Position numbers and translations under genes: made by a program | DNA from: VRUE01 sp963701265 | GTDB taxonomy: Bacteria > Actinomycetota > Thermoleophilia > Solirubrobacterales > 70-9 | Direction: 5' to 3' | NCBI GenBank assembly: GCA_963701265.1 | Contig: OY969581.1 | Location: 62,001-126,000 of the forward strand | Length of the DNA: 64,000 bases | The notes under the pieces: generated by a model | What the model was told of the DNA's origin: nothing | Databases searched by the model: none | What the model saw: only the letters and a program-made list of their open reading frames with translations | Shown here: positions 10,175-19,433 of the stretch, one piece after another | Numbering within the stretch: the first letter of the stretch is position 1 | Layout of the letters: each line of letters opens with the position of its first letter

Positions 10175-11071
10175 CTAGTTGAAGACGTAGAGCAGCAGGA
10201 AGGCGACGACGGCAAAGCTGGCGGCACCGGCGATCAGGGGCTTGTCATCGACGACGATCGCGGCGGTGGAACGGTCATCGGCGCGGTCGTAGATCAGGTA
10301 GAGGTAGCGGAAGACGCAGTAGAGGACCGAGGGGATGGTCCACATCATCTCGTTGCCGATGATCGGCGAGTTGACGGCGTAGATCGAGTAGCTGATCACG
10401 GTGCCGGTGGTGACCATGGCGACCATCTGGTCGAGGAAGGGCAGCGAGTAATGCTCGAGCACGGGACGGCTGCTGGTCCCCTCGTGCAGCTCGGAGACCG
10501 CCTCCTGGCGGCGCTTGGTGACGCCGAGGAAGAGGGCGAACATGCCGGTGCAGAGCAGCAGCCATTCCGAGGCATGTGCATCGACGGCGGTGGCGCCGGC
10601 GGCGACGCGGAGGATGAAGAGGCCGGCCAGGACCATCACGTCGACGATCACGATCTGCTTGAGGCCGAGGCTGTAGGCCATCTGGGCGATGCCGTAGCCA
10701 ACCACCATCAGGCCGACCTCCCAGTTGACCGCGGCGAAGGCGATCGCGATCGCGACGATCGCCAGGCCCGGCGCGATCAGCTTCGCGGTCGCCTCCGAGA
10801 GCTCGCGCGCCGCCAGCGGCCGGAAGCGCTTCTTCGGGTGCTTGCGGTCGAGCTCGACGTCGATCAGGTCGTTGACGTAGTAACCGGCGCTGGAGATGAA
10901 GCAGAAGGCGACGAAGGTGAGGAAGGCCTCGAACACCGCATGGGACTGGTCGAACTTGCCGGAGAAGAGCAGGCCGGCGAAGACGAAGACGTTCTTGATC
11001 CACTCCTGCGGGCGACCGGTCTTGATCGCGGCGCGCAGCGGCGACCGACGCGGGACGACGGGCTCGTCCAT
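10175..11071 (-). CDS. UbiA-family decaprenyl-phosphate phosphoribosyltransferase
   Basis: A polytopic membrane prenyltransferase of 298 residues with about nine hydrophobic helices. The Asp-rich motif NDLIDVELDRKHPKKRFRPL and second motif (GVTKRRQEAVSEL) match the bacterial branch that transfers phosphoribose from PRPP to polyprenyl phosphate, the first step to decaprenyl-phosphoryl-ribose/arabinose for wall glycans (mycobacterial Rv3806c type, about 300 residues). The start ATG 11069-11071 is chosen because GGAGGG lies 7 nt upstream and the length then matches the family. The open frame extends to 11260, but the added 63 residues look like translated leader. An arabinan-like wall polymer is implied but not shown here. 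Confidence 0.87.
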   Translation of the reverse strand: MDEPVVPRRSPLRAAIKTGRPQEWIKNVFVFAGLLFSGKFDQSHAVFEAFLTFVAFCFISSAGYYVNDLIDVELDRKHPKKRFRPLAARELSEATAKLIAPGLAIVAIAIAFAAVNWEVGLMVVGYGIAQMAYSLGLKQIVIVDVMVLAGLFILRVAAGATAVDAHASEWLLLCTGMFALFLGVTKRRQEAVSELHEGTSSRPVLEHYSLPFLDQMVAMVTTGTVISYSIYAVNSPIIGNEMMWTIPSVLYCVFRYLYLIYDRADDRSTAAIVVDDKPLIAGAASFAVVAFLLLYVFN

Positions 11072-11201
11072 CGACGGCGGTCCCTCCACAACAGGGGCGG
11101 GGACGGTGGGCTGTTCCGAGGTGATCGTTTCCACGCTGGGGAAATGGCCGACGGGAGGCGGAAATCCGCATTCGGCCGGGGAGATCGGTCGCGACAGGGT
11201 A

Positions 11202-11297
11202 GCGCTAGCGCACTTCTTTCTTCGAATTCGGGAGCCCCGATCCTTCTCCGCCAAGTGCAACGCGCTGCGGTCTCACGAGGCCCGAAACGCGTTGCAC
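11202..11297 (-). terminator. Intergenic inverted repeats between ubiA-like and flavoprotein genes
   Basis: Arms GTGCAACGCG (11255-11264) and CGCGTTGCAC (11288-11297) form a perfect 10-bp stem starting 4 nt after the flavoprotein stop codon and are a plausible terminator for it. A separate perfect palindrome GCGCTAGCGC (11202-11211) lies in the presumed promoter/leader of the prenyltransferase gene. The rest of the 230-nt gap shows nothing recognisable. Confidence 0.5.
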
Positions 11298-11301
11298 CTG
11301 C

Positions 11302-12927
11302 TCAGGCGGGGTCGATCAAGACGCCGGGGTTGAGCATGCCGGCGGGGTCCAGCTCGGCCTTGGCGGCGCGCAGGGCGGCGGCGAAGGGCGCGGGGCGCTG
11401 GCGGTCATACCAAGGGCGATGGTCGCGGCCGACGGCGTGGTGGTGGGTGATCGTGGCGCCGCCCTCGCTCAGCGCCTCGCCGGCGGCGGCCTTGATCTCA
11501 TCCCACTGCTCGACCTCGCCACCGCGGACCGCGGGCGCGATCACGGTGAAGTAGGGCGCGGGGCCGTCGGGGTAGACGTGGGTGAAGCGACAGCTGACGC
11601 GGGGGGCCCCCGGTCCCTCGGCGGGGGCGTCGCAGACCTCGGCCACCTTCGCCCGCACCGCCGCCATCGTCTCGGCGTGGAACTGCTCGAAGCGGTCCCA
11701 GGTGATCGCCGTCTCGAAGGTCTCGCTGAGTACGCCGCAGGCGACGAAGGTGTCGCGCAGGTAGGGAGCGAGCAGGAAGGCGCCGCGCCAGGTCTCGACA
11801 GCCGACTCGCTCTTGCTGCCCTCGCTCGCCGGCTCGCGTCCCGGCGGCGGCGAGTTGGGCAGGCCGCCGTGGGACTGGGCGATGTCGAGCGCCAGCCGCA
11901 TCGGCTCATCGACCGGGAGGTTTGCGGACTCAAAGCCGAGCACCATCAGGTTCTTCTCGCCCGAACCGGCGCCGGTCGTGCCCGCCTCGAGCGCGTCGAG
12001 CAGGCGGCAGTTGGAGGGATAGAGACCGGACTGGGAGATCTCGCGCATCGCTCGCGCCGCGGCGTAGAAGTCGTCGAACTCGACCCCGCAGGAGTTCTTG
12101 AACCGGGGTCGCGGCCGGATCCGTACCCAGGACTCGGCGATCACCCCGAGGATGCCCTCGGAGCCGATCAGCGCCCGGTCCGGCGAGGGGCCCGCACCGG
12201 ACCCCGGCAAGCGCCGGCTCTCCCAGGTTCCCCGCGGCGTAATCGCCCGCACCGACTCGACCAAGTCGTCGATGTGGGTGTAGAGCGTGGCGAAGTGGCC
12301 CCCGGCCCGGGTAGCGATCCAGCCGCCCAGGGTCGAGTACTCGAACGACTGCGGAAAGTGCCGCAGCGTCAACCCATGCTCCCGCAACTGGTCCTCCAAC
12401 CCCGGCCCCGTGGCCCCCGCCTGAATCCGCGCCGCCAGCGACTCCGCATCGACTTCAAGCACCCGATCCAACCGCCTCAAATCAAGCGACACCACCGGCC
12501 GATCCCCCAACCGAGCCTCCACCCCACCGACCACGCTCGTCCCGCCCCCAAACGGAACAACCGCCGCCCCCTCAGCCTCAGCCCAATCCAACACCACCTC
12601 AATCTCCGACTCGTCCTTCGGAAAGGCAACAAGGTCAGGTGGATTCTCAAATTCCCCCCGAAACCCCCGCACCACATCCCGATAAGCCTTCCCCAAAGCA
12701 TGAGCAACCCGCTCGTAATGGTCATCCGTAAACAGATCCCCAAACGCGCTCGGCACTTTCAGCCGCGCCACCCGCAACTCCACCTCATCGAGCGGCACCG
12801 GCTCCTCGAGCTCCCCCCCGAACCCGAACCTCTCCCGAATAGCCCCCGCAGCCTCCTCCAGCTCCTTCCGAGAAGGCACCTGATCCTCGTACCCCCACCC
12901 CCAATGCTTGAGCCTCCGCCCAGTCAT
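11302..12927 (-). CDS. FAD-binding oxidase, alkyl-DHAP synthase-like
   Basis: A 541-residue flavoprotein of the vanillyl-alcohol oxidase superfamily. The FAD-binding loop PFGGGTSVVGGVE, the HFPQSFEYSTLGGWIATRAGG segment and the triple-His motif HHHAVGRDHRPWY near the C-terminus are all characteristic of alkyldihydroxyacetonephosphate synthase and its actinobacterial relatives. The true enzyme swaps the acyl chain of acyl-DHAP for a fatty alcohol to make an ether lipid precursor. Start ATG 12925-12927 gives the usual MTGRRLKHWGWGYED opening; a GTG at 12963 would overlap the upstream gene. It lies 22 nt downstream of a fatty acyl-CoA reductase gene, which would supply the alcohol. Substrate assignment is inferred. 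Confidence 0.87.
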   Translation of the reverse strand: MTGRRLKHWGWGYEDQVPSRKELEEAAGAIRERFGFGGELEEPVPLDEVELRVARLKVPSAFGDLFTDDHYERVAHALGKAYRDVVRGFRGEFENPPDLVAFPKDESEIEVVLDWAEAEGAAVVPFGGGTSVVGGVEARLGDRPVVSLDLRRLDRVLEVDAESLAARIQAGATGPGLEDQLREHGLTLRHFPQSFEYSTLGGWIATRAGGHFATLYTHIDDLVESVRAITPRGTWESRRLPGSGAGPSPDRALIGSEGILGVIAESWVRIRPRPRFKNSCGVEFDDFYAAARAMREISQSGLYPSNCRLLDALEAGTTGAGSGEKNLMVLGFESANLPVDEPMRLALDIAQSHGGLPNSPPPGREPASEGSKSESAVETWRGAFLLAPYLRDTFVACGVLSETFETAITWDRFEQFHAETMAAVRAKVAEVCDAPAEGPGAPRVSCRFTHVYPDGPAPYFTVIAPAVRGGEVEQWDEIKAAAGEALSEGGATITHHHAVGRDHRPWYDRQRPAPFAAALRAAKAELDPAGMLNPGVLIDPA

Positions 12928-12949
12928 GAGAGGGCGCTCGTAGGTAGGC

Positions 12950-14941
12950 CTACCAATGAACACCTTTCATCAGGTGTGCAAAAGCAACGGCCTCAGTTGA
13001 GGGAGCTTTATCAGGCGCCTCCTCGCTCTTCCCCTTGGCCGCCTGCGACTCCGGAAACAGCTTGTAGGCCTGGTTGAGAAGCCGGTCACTCATCGAGGGC
13101 GCCACCGCGTAGACCAGCTCGCCGAACGTCCCCAGGCGCGTAGCCACCTTCTTCGGCTGCCCCACCATCGCCTTGGCGATCATCTCCGCAGCCTCCTCCG
13201 GCGAGATCGCCGGGAACATGTCGTACATCCGCGTCGGCGCAATCATCGGCGTGCGCACCAGCGGCATGTGGATCGTCGTCAGGTGGACGCCGTCGTCGAT
13301 CACCTCGGAGGCGATCACGCGGCTGAAGGCATCGAGCGCCGCCTTTGAGGCGACGTAGGCCGAGAAGCGCGGCGGGTTGGTCTGGGTGCCGATCGAGCTG
13401 ACGTTGATGATGTGCCCCGACTTGTGGGCCCGCATCGAGGGCAGCAGGGCGAGGATCAGCCGCACCGCGCCGAGGTAGTTGAGCTGGATCGTGCGCTCGT
13501 AGTCGTGGAAGCGGTCGTAGGAGAGCCCCACCGAGCGGCGGATCGAGCGCCCGGCGTTGTTGACCAAAACGTCGACGTGGCCGTGGTAGGCGAGGACCTC
13601 GTCGGCCATCCGTTCCACGTCCTCGATGTCGGCCATGTCGCAGCGGTGGATGTGGGCGACGCCGCCGCCGGCCTCGATCTCACGTTTGGTCTCCTCCAGC
13701 TTCTCGACCGAGCGCGCCACCAGCAGCACCGTCGCGCCGGCGTCGGCAACCTTGACCGCGGCCGCCTTGCCGATCCCCGAAGAGGCACCGGTGATCAACA
13801 CCACCTTGCCGCGCACCGCGGCGCTCAGGCTGCGGTCCTTGAAGAGGTCGGGATCAAGCGTGCGCTCCCAGTAGTCCCAGACCCGGTCGGCGTAGGACTC
13901 CAGCGGCGGCACCGAGATTCCCGAGCCCGCCAGCGCCGCCTCCGCGTTGGAGGAATCGAAGTGGGTCGGGTAGTTGAAGTAGCTGAGCACCCCGGATGGG
14001 ATCCCGAGCTGGGCCAGACCCGTTTTCGCCACCCGCTTGGCCGGCGGGAAGAAGCGCAGGCCGGTGCGCACCAGAGAGGTGGCCGGGTCGGTGACGTTGG
14101 AGTCGAGCCGCAACGCCGCCTGCGGCGCATCGGCAGCGCCGGCGAAGAGGTTGATCATCTCGCCGGCCGTCTTCGGGTTGGGGTCGGTGAGGCTGAAGGC
14201 CTGGCCGTCGAGCCCGGGCTTGTGGGCGATGTAGTCGATCGCGTCGGCGACGTAGTCGACCGGGACGATGTTGATCTCGCCGCCCTCGATGCCGACCGTC
14301 GGCAGCCAGGTCGGCAGCACCCGGCGCGCCTGCTGCAGCAGCTTGAAGCCGTAGTAGGGCCCGTCGACCTTGTCGATCTCACCGGTGCGCGAGTCGCCGA
14401 CGACGATGCCCGGCCGGTAGACCCGCCAGGGCCGCGAGCAGTCCTCGCGCACGACCCGCTCGGACTCGTGCTTGGTGCGGAAGTAGGGATGGGTGTCGAG
14501 CTTTTCGGCCTCCTCGAACATGTCCTCGCGCCACTCGCCCCGGTACATGCCGGCCACCGCGATCGAGCTGATCTGGTGGAAGCAGCCAGCCTCGATCGAG
14601 CCGGCCAGTTCGACCGCGTGGCGCGTGCCCTCGACGTTGGCGATCTCCTGCGCCTCGGCGCCCGCGGTCATGTCATAGATCGCGGCCAGGTGGAAGAAGT
14701 GGTCGACGTCGCCGCGCAGGGTCAGCGCGTCCTCCTCGGAGACCCCGAGGCCCGGCAGGGCGAGGTCGCCGGCGATCGGCACGACCCGTGCTCCATCGGG
14801 CCCGAAGGAGGTGCGCAGCTCCTCGAGCCGGCCGCGCGAGCCGGCCCGGACCAGGGCGTAGACGGTGCCCTCGCGCTTCAGCAGCCGCTGCACCAGGTTG
14901 CGGCCGATGAATCCGGTGGCCCCGGTGACGAAGTAGTTCAT
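12950..14941 (-). CDS. Two-domain SDR: fatty acyl-CoA reductase (AcrA1-like)
   Basis: A 663-residue fusion of two short-chain dehydrogenase domains. The N-terminal extended SDR (about 1-350) has the NADP motif TGATGFIGRNL and catalytic YFRTKHESE, as in male-sterility-type acyl-CoA reductases. The C-terminal classical SDR (about 375-600) has ITGASSGIGKA, NNAG and the catalytic YVASK. This layout and length match mycobacterial AcrA1 (Rv3391), which reduces long-chain acyl-CoA to aldehyde or alcohol. The gene is immediately upstream of the alkyl-DHAP-synthase-like gene in the same direction, suggesting an operon that makes fatty alcohol and uses it for ether lipid. It is divergent from the oxoglutarate fusion gene. 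Confidence 0.88.
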   Translation of the reverse strand: MNYFVTGATGFIGRNLVQRLLKREGTVYALVRAGSRGRLEELRTSFGPDGARVVPIAGDLALPGLGVSEEDALTLRGDVDHFFHLAAIYDMTAGAEAQEIANVEGTRHAVELAGSIEAGCFHQISSIAVAGMYRGEWREDMFEEAEKLDTHPYFRTKHESERVVREDCSRPWRVYRPGIVVGDSRTGEIDKVDGPYYGFKLLQQARRVLPTWLPTVGIEGGEINIVPVDYVADAIDYIAHKPGLDGQAFSLTDPNPKTAGEMINLFAGAADAPQAALRLDSNVTDPATSLVRTGLRFFPPAKRVAKTGLAQLGIPSGVLSYFNYPTHFDSSNAEAALAGSGISVPPLESYADRVWDYWERTLDPDLFKDRSLSAAVRGKVVLITGASSGIGKAAAVKVADAGATVLLVARSVEKLEETKREIEAGGGVAHIHRCDMADIEDVERMADEVLAYHGHVDVLVNNAGRSIRRSVGLSYDRFHDYERTIQLNYLGAVRLILALLPSMRAHKSGHIINVSSIGTQTNPPRFSAYVASKAALDAFSRVIASEVIDDGVHLTTIHMPLVRTPMIAPTRMYDMFPAISPEEAAEMIAKAMVGQPKKVATRLGTFGELVYAVAPSMSDRLLNQAYKLFPESQAAKGKSEEAPDKAPSTEAVAFAHLMKGVHW

Positions 14942-15050
14942 CGCCTCAGCCTAGCGTCCCCTCTCAACTCCGCTGTTCCTTGGCACCCATATTTCGTGCA
15001 AAGGAACGGGGGAAGGCGGACGGCCCGGGTTTCATAGACTGAGTCGAGAA

Positions 15051-18000
15051 ATGGCGGAGACGGCCACCTTGCAGATCGCAATGCCCGAAATGGGCGAGTC
15101 GGTCACCGAGGGGATCGTGCTGGAGTGGCACGTCGCCGAGGGTGATTTCGTCAACGAGGGCGACACGGTCGTCGAGGTCTCGACCGACAAGGTCGACGCC
15201 GAGGTGCCGGCGCCTACGGATGGCGTCATTACGAAGCTGCTGGTGCAGGTCGACGATGAGGTTCCCGTGGGGGCGCCGTTGGCTGAGATGGAACCGGGTG
15301 AGGGAGACGGTCAGGGTTCCAACGGGTCGGCTGCGGGGCCTGTCGCCGCAGGGGACCCACCACCCCCTCCGGTAGCTAAAGCTTCCTCGGGGGCGGTACC
15401 CCCTACAGCGCCACCCGCAGACGATGCCGGTGGAAGTGCTGGCAGCGCTAACGACGGCAGCGAGGTCCGAGCGACGCCGGTTGCCCGACGCGTAGCTGCT
15501 GCTAATGGCGTCGATCTTGGCTCCGTGAGCGGGTCTGGGCCCGGGGCGAAGGTGACTAAGGACGATGTGTTGGCGGTGGGGAACGGGGCTGGGCCGGCTG
15601 CGGTTGGTGAGGAGAAGGCTTTGCGGGGGCCTGCGGCGATGCTGGCGCAGGCGATGGATGAGAGTCGGGAAGTGCCTACGGCGACTTCCTTCCGCACCAT
15701 CGCGGTCGACACGTTGGATGCCAAGCGGAAGGCTCTCAACGGGCTGCTGAAGGAGCGGGGGATGAAGGTTTCCTTCACCCACCTGGTTGCCTGGGCGATC
15801 GTGCAGGCGGCCAAGGAGCATCCGGTGATGACTCGGGTCTTTGAGCGCAGGGACGGGAAACCGTTTGCGATCGAGAACGGGCCGGTCAACCTTGGGATCG
15901 CGGTCGACGTCGAGCGCAAGGACGGCTCGCACAGCCTGATGGTCCCGGCGATCAAGGGCTCCGAGGGGCTCGACTTCTCCCGTTTCCACAGCTGCTACGA
16001 GGAGCTGATCACCAAGACGCGGGAGAACAAGCTCACCGCCGACGACTTCCAGGGCACCAACATCTCGCTGACCAACCCGGGCGGGATCGGCACCGTCGCC
16101 TCGGTGCCGCGCCTGATGAGCGGCCAGAGCGCGATCATCGCCACCGGCGCGATCGCCTACCCGCCGGAGTGGCTGCACGCGACGCCGGAGCGGCTGCGCC
16201 AGATCGGCGTCTCGAAGACGATGACGCTGACCTCGACCTACGACCACCGGGTGATCCAGGGCGCCGAGTCGGGCGCCTTCCTGCGCAGCATCGAGCAGCT
16301 GCTGCAGGGCGAACACGGCTTCTACGAGGGCGTCGCCAACGACCTCGGCATCGAGTCGGCGCCGATCTCCTCGGCCCATCCCGCCTCGGCCTCCGCCCCG
16401 CCGCTCGGCGCTTCCGCCGCCAGCACCACCGAGGCCGCGATCACCTCCACCCAGCCCGACGAGGAGCTGCTGCAGGCCGTCCAGGCCGCCACCTCGCTGC
16501 TCAAGGGCTACCGCACCCACGGCCACCTCTCCGCCCGCCTCGACCCGCTCGGCCGCGAGCCCAAGGGCGACCCGGCGATCCAGCCGGAGACGCTCAACCT
16601 GACCCCGGAGCTGATGTCGCGCGTGCCGGCCTCGATCCTGCGCATCGGCGTCCCCGGCGAGACCCTGCTCGAGGCGCTGCCGCGCATGCGCGAGGCCTAC
16701 TGCGGCACGATCGCCTACCAGTTCGAGCACCTCTCCTCGCACCAACAGCGCACCTGGCTGCGCGAGATGGTCGAGACCGGCGCCCACCGCGCGCCGCTCG
16801 CCACCGAGGAGAAACAGCGCCTGCTGATGCGGCTGATCGACGTCTTCCAGTTCGAGCGCTTCATCGAGAAGGCCTACCTGGGACAGAAGATCTTCACGAT
16901 CGAGGGGCTCGACGTGGTCGTGCCGATGCTCGACGAGCTGGTCACGCTCGCCCACCGCAGCGGTGCCGAGGAGGTCGTCTTCGGCATGGCCCACCGCGGC
17001 CGCCTCGCCGTCCTCGCCCACAACCTGGGCCGCTCGGTCGAGTCGATCCTGGCCGAGTTCGAGGGCTCCAAGCAGATCGACCAGGTCAAGGCTGTCGCCG
17101 GGATCCCCCACGGCGGCACCGGCGACGTCAAGTACCACTACGGCCACCAGGGGATCTACGAGACGCACGAAGACGAGAAGATCGCCGTCCGCCTCTACCC
17201 CAACCCGAGCCACCTCGAGTTCGTCAACCCTGTGGTCGAGGGCGCGACCCGCTTGATCCAGTCCGACTTCGAGGGGCCGGCGATCGAGCACAAGCCGAAG
17301 TGCGCGGTGCCGGTGCTGTTGCACGGCGACGCCGCCTTCCCCGGCCAGGGCGTGGTCGCCGAGACGCTCAACCTGCAGGCGCTGAAGGGCTACGCCACCG
17401 GCGGCACGATCCACGTGATCCAGAACAACCAGGTCGGCTTCACCACCGACCCCGAGGACGCCCGCTCGACTCCCTACGCGGCCGACATGGCCAAGGGCTT
17501 CAACGTGCCGATCGTCCACGTCAACGCCGACGACGTCGAAGCCTGCTCCGCCGCGATGCGCCTGGCGATGGCCTACCGCGAGCGCTGGGGCCGCGACATC
17601 GTCATCGACGTGATCGGCTACCGCCGCTACGGCCACAACGAGACCGACGAGCCCGCCTACACGCAGCCGCAGATCGCCGCCAAGATCAAGGCCCACCCGC
17701 CGGTCTCCGAGATCTACGCCGAGCAGTTGATCGAGGAGGGCGTGCTCAATCGCGAGGAGATCGACGCCGCCGCCAAGCAGCGCCACGACGAGATGTCGGC
17801 GGCGCTCAAGGACCTGCGCCACAAGATGGAGCTGGGCGACTACGAGGACCCGACGGTGACCACGACCAGCACCGGCGAGCTTGACCGCAGCGCCAGCCCG
17901 CCGGTGCAGACCGCGGTGCCGGCGGAGAAGCTGGGTGAGCTCAACGAGGCGCTGATCGAGGTGCCGGAGAGCTTCACGATCCACCGCAAGCTGCGCAAGC

Positions 18001-19079
18001 CACTCGCCAAGCGGCTCGACACGCTGGCAAGCGGTGGCATCGAATTCGCCCACGCCGAGGCGCTCGCCTTCGCCTCGCTGCTTACCGAGGGCGTCCACAT
18101 CCGCCTCACCGGCCAGGACACCGAGCGCGGCACCTTCTCCCACCGCCACCTCGTCCTCCACGACGAGAACACCGGCCTCGAGTACTGCCCGATGCAGAAC
18201 CTGAGCGAGGCCAGCGCTCCCTTCGAGCTCTACAACAGCCCGCTCTCGGAGACCGCCTGCCTCGGCTTCGAGTACGGCTACTCGGCGGCGATGCCCAACG
18301 CCCTGGTCCTCTGGGAGGCCCAGTACGGCGACTTCGCCAACGCCGGCCAGGTGATCATCGACAGCTTCATCGTCTCCGGCGAGGCCAAGTGGGGCCAGAC
18401 CAGCCGCCTCACCCTGCTGCTGCCGCACGGCTACGAGGGCTCCGGGCCCGAGCACTCCAGCGCCCGCATGGAGCGCTTCCTCGCGCTTGGCGCCGAGGGC
18501 AACATCCGCATCGCCAACCCGACCACGGCGGCCCAGTACTTCCACCTGCTGCGCCGCCAGGCGCTGATCCGCAAGCCGCGGCCGCTGGTCGTCTTCACCC
18601 CCAAGGGCCTGCTGCGCCTCGACCGGGCGACCGCAACGCCCGAGGAACTGACCGACGGGCACTTCCACTTCATCCTCGACGACCCCAAGGCGAGCGAGCG
18701 GCGCGAGAAGGTCGAGCGCCTGGTGCTCTGCACCGGCAAGGTCTACTTCGACCTCGACGGCAACGAACGGCGCGAGCTGGCCGAGAACGTCGCGATCGCC
18801 CGAGTCGAGCTGCTCTACCCCTTCGCCGACGAGCAGCTGAAGGGCGTGATCGCCTCCTACCCGAACCTGAAGGAGATCATCTGGGCCCAGGAGGAGCCGC
18901 GCAACATGGGCTGCTGGAAGGTGATGTCCCGCCGCCTGCCCAGCCTCCTGCCCGAGGGGGTCGCCCTCGACTACATCGGCCGCCCGACCCGGGCCAGCAC
19001 CGGTGAGGGCTACTCGGGCGCGCACGCGAGGGAGCAGGAGCGCATCGTGCTCACCGCCCTCACCCCGGCGCCTAGGTGA
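15051..19079 (+). CDS. kgd: Multifunctional 2-oxoglutarate dehydrogenase: lipoyl-E3-binding-E2-E1 fusion
   Basis: A 1342-residue enzyme that carries out decarboxylation and succinyl transfer in the TCA cycle. Domain order: lipoyl domain (1-80, lipoylated Lys47 in STDKVDAEVP), Ala/Pro linker, E3-binding domain (about 138-175, RATPVARRVAAANGVDL), succinyltransferase core (about 190-420, active-site segment TYDHRVIQGAESG), then thiamine-dependent E1o (about 475-1342; GMAHRGRLAVLAHN, HGDAAFPGQG, HVIQNNQVGFTT, GHNETDEP). The classical actinobacterial Kgd/OdhA proteins have only the E2 core fused to E1 and borrow a lipoyl domain from another protein, so this version looks self-sufficient apart from E3. 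A small membrane protein gene overlaps its stop (GTGA). Confidence 0.95.
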   Translation: MAETATLQIAMPEMGESVTEGIVLEWHVAEGDFVNEGDTVVEVSTDKVDAEVPAPTDGVITKLLVQVDDEVPVGAPLAEMEPGEGDGQGSNGSAAGPVAAGDPPPPPVAKASSGAVPPTAPPADDAGGSAGSANDGSEVRATPVARRVAAANGVDLGSVSGSGPGAKVTKDDVLAVGNGAGPAAVGEEKALRGPAAMLAQAMDESREVPTATSFRTIAVDTLDAKRKALNGLLKERGMKVSFTHLVAWAIVQAAKEHPVMTRVFERRDGKPFAIENGPVNLGIAVDVERKDGSHSLMVPAIKGSEGLDFSRFHSCYEELITKTRENKLTADDFQGTNISLTNPGGIGTVASVPRLMSGQSAIIATGAIAYPPEWLHATPERLRQIGVSKTMTLTSTYDHRVIQGAESGAFLRSIEQLLQGEHGFYEGVANDLGIESAPISSAHPASASAPPLGASAASTTEAAITSTQPDEELLQAVQAATSLLKGYRTHGHLSARLDPLGREPKGDPAIQPETLNLTPELMSRVPASILRIGVPGETLLEALPRMREAYCGTIAYQFEHLSSHQQRTWLREMVETGAHRAPLATEEKQRLLMRLIDVFQFERFIEKAYLGQKIFTIEGLDVVVPMLDELVTLAHRSGAEEVVFGMAHRGRLAVLAHNLGRSVESILAEFEGSKQIDQVKAVAGIPHGGTGDVKYHYGHQGIYETHEDEKIAVRLYPNPSHLEFVNPVVEGATRLIQSDFEGPAIEHKPKCAVPVLLHGDAAFPGQGVVAETLNLQALKGYATGGTIHVIQNNQVGFTTDPEDARSTPYAADMAKGFNVPIVHVNADDVEACSAAMRLAMAYRERWGRDIVIDVIGYRRYGHNETDEPAYTQPQIAAKIKAHPPVSEIYAEQLIEEGVLNREEIDAAAKQRHDEMSAALKDLRHKMELGDYEDPTVTTTSTGELDRSASPPVQTAVPAEKLGELNEALIEVPESFTIHRKLRKPLAKRLDTLASGGIEFAHAEALAFASLLTEGVHIRLTGQDTERGTFSHRHLVLHDENTGLEYCPMQNLSEASAPFELYNSPLSETACLGFEYGYSAAMPNALVLWEAQYGDFANAGQVIIDSFIVSGEAKWGQTSRLTLLLPHGYEGSGPEHSSARMERFLALGAEGNIRIANPTTAAQYFHLLRRQALIRKPRPLVVFTPKGLLRLDRATATPEELTDGHFHFILDDPKASERREKVERLVLCTGKVYFDLDGNERRELAENVAIARVELLYPFADEQLKGVIASYPNLKEIIWAQEEPRNMGCWKVMSRRLPSLLPEGVALDYIGRPTRASTGEGYSGAHAREQERIVLTALTPAPR

Positions 19080-19417
19080 AGTCCCCGCTGCGCAAGCCGG
19101 TGCCCGGCCCGCTCTTTCACAAGGTGAAGATCCTCTCCTGGATCGAGCTGGCGGTCTTCGCCGGGCTGATCGCCTTCTGGTTGCTGCCGGGCTTCGACAC
19201 CGAGACGATGCTGTTCGGCTGGGCCCATGGCCTCGGCTTCATCGCGCTCTGCATCGTGATCTGGGTCGCCTGCGGCAAGCGCGAGGCCCCCTACACACTG
19301 CTGGCGGCGACGCTCACTCCGGTCGGCCCGGTGGGCAGCGTGATCGGGATCGAGCTGATCGAGCGACGGGGCTGGGGAGTTGCGGAATCTCCGCAAGGTG
19401 TCGCGGGATCCCCGTAG
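19076..19417 (+). CDS. Small integral membrane protein
   Basis: A 113-residue protein starting at GTG 19076, overlapping the stop codon of the oxoglutarate fusion by 4 nt. Three hydrophobic segments are visible: ILSWIELAVFAGLIAFWLL, GWAHGLGFIALCIVIWVAC and APYTLLAATLTPVGPVGSVIG. The N-terminus is short and basic, so it should be inner with two or three helices. The layout resembles small DUF3817-like membrane proteins, but I cannot assign it with confidence. Translational coupling to the large TCA enzyme is the only functional hint. Confidence 0.75.
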   Translation: MKSPLRKPVPGPLFHKVKILSWIELAVFAGLIAFWLLPGFDTETMLFGWAHGLGFIALCIVIWVACGKREAPYTLLAATLTPVGPVGSVIGIELIERRGWGVAESPQGVAGSP

Positions 19418-19433
19418 ATCCGCTCAGGAACCC

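Noticed and set aside
11419..13077. 552-codon rightward frame over the flavoprotein gene
   Set aside because: Its Arg/Pro/His/Gln-rich sequence has no domain; the opposite strand has FAD-binding and triple-His motifs.
11302..14941. DprE1/DprE2 arabinan epimerase pair
   Set aside because: The flavoprotein lacks the DprE1-type N-terminal GWGRT-type sequence and has the triple-His motif of alkyl-DHAP synthases; the reductase is a two-domain 663-residue protein, unlike the single-domain DprE2.
14964..19025. 1353-codon open frame antisense to the oxoglutarate fusion gene
   Set aside because: It has the Val/Asp/Leu/Gly/Arg-only composition of a GC-rich shadow frame, while the opposite strand encodes clear lipoyl, E2 and E1 domains.
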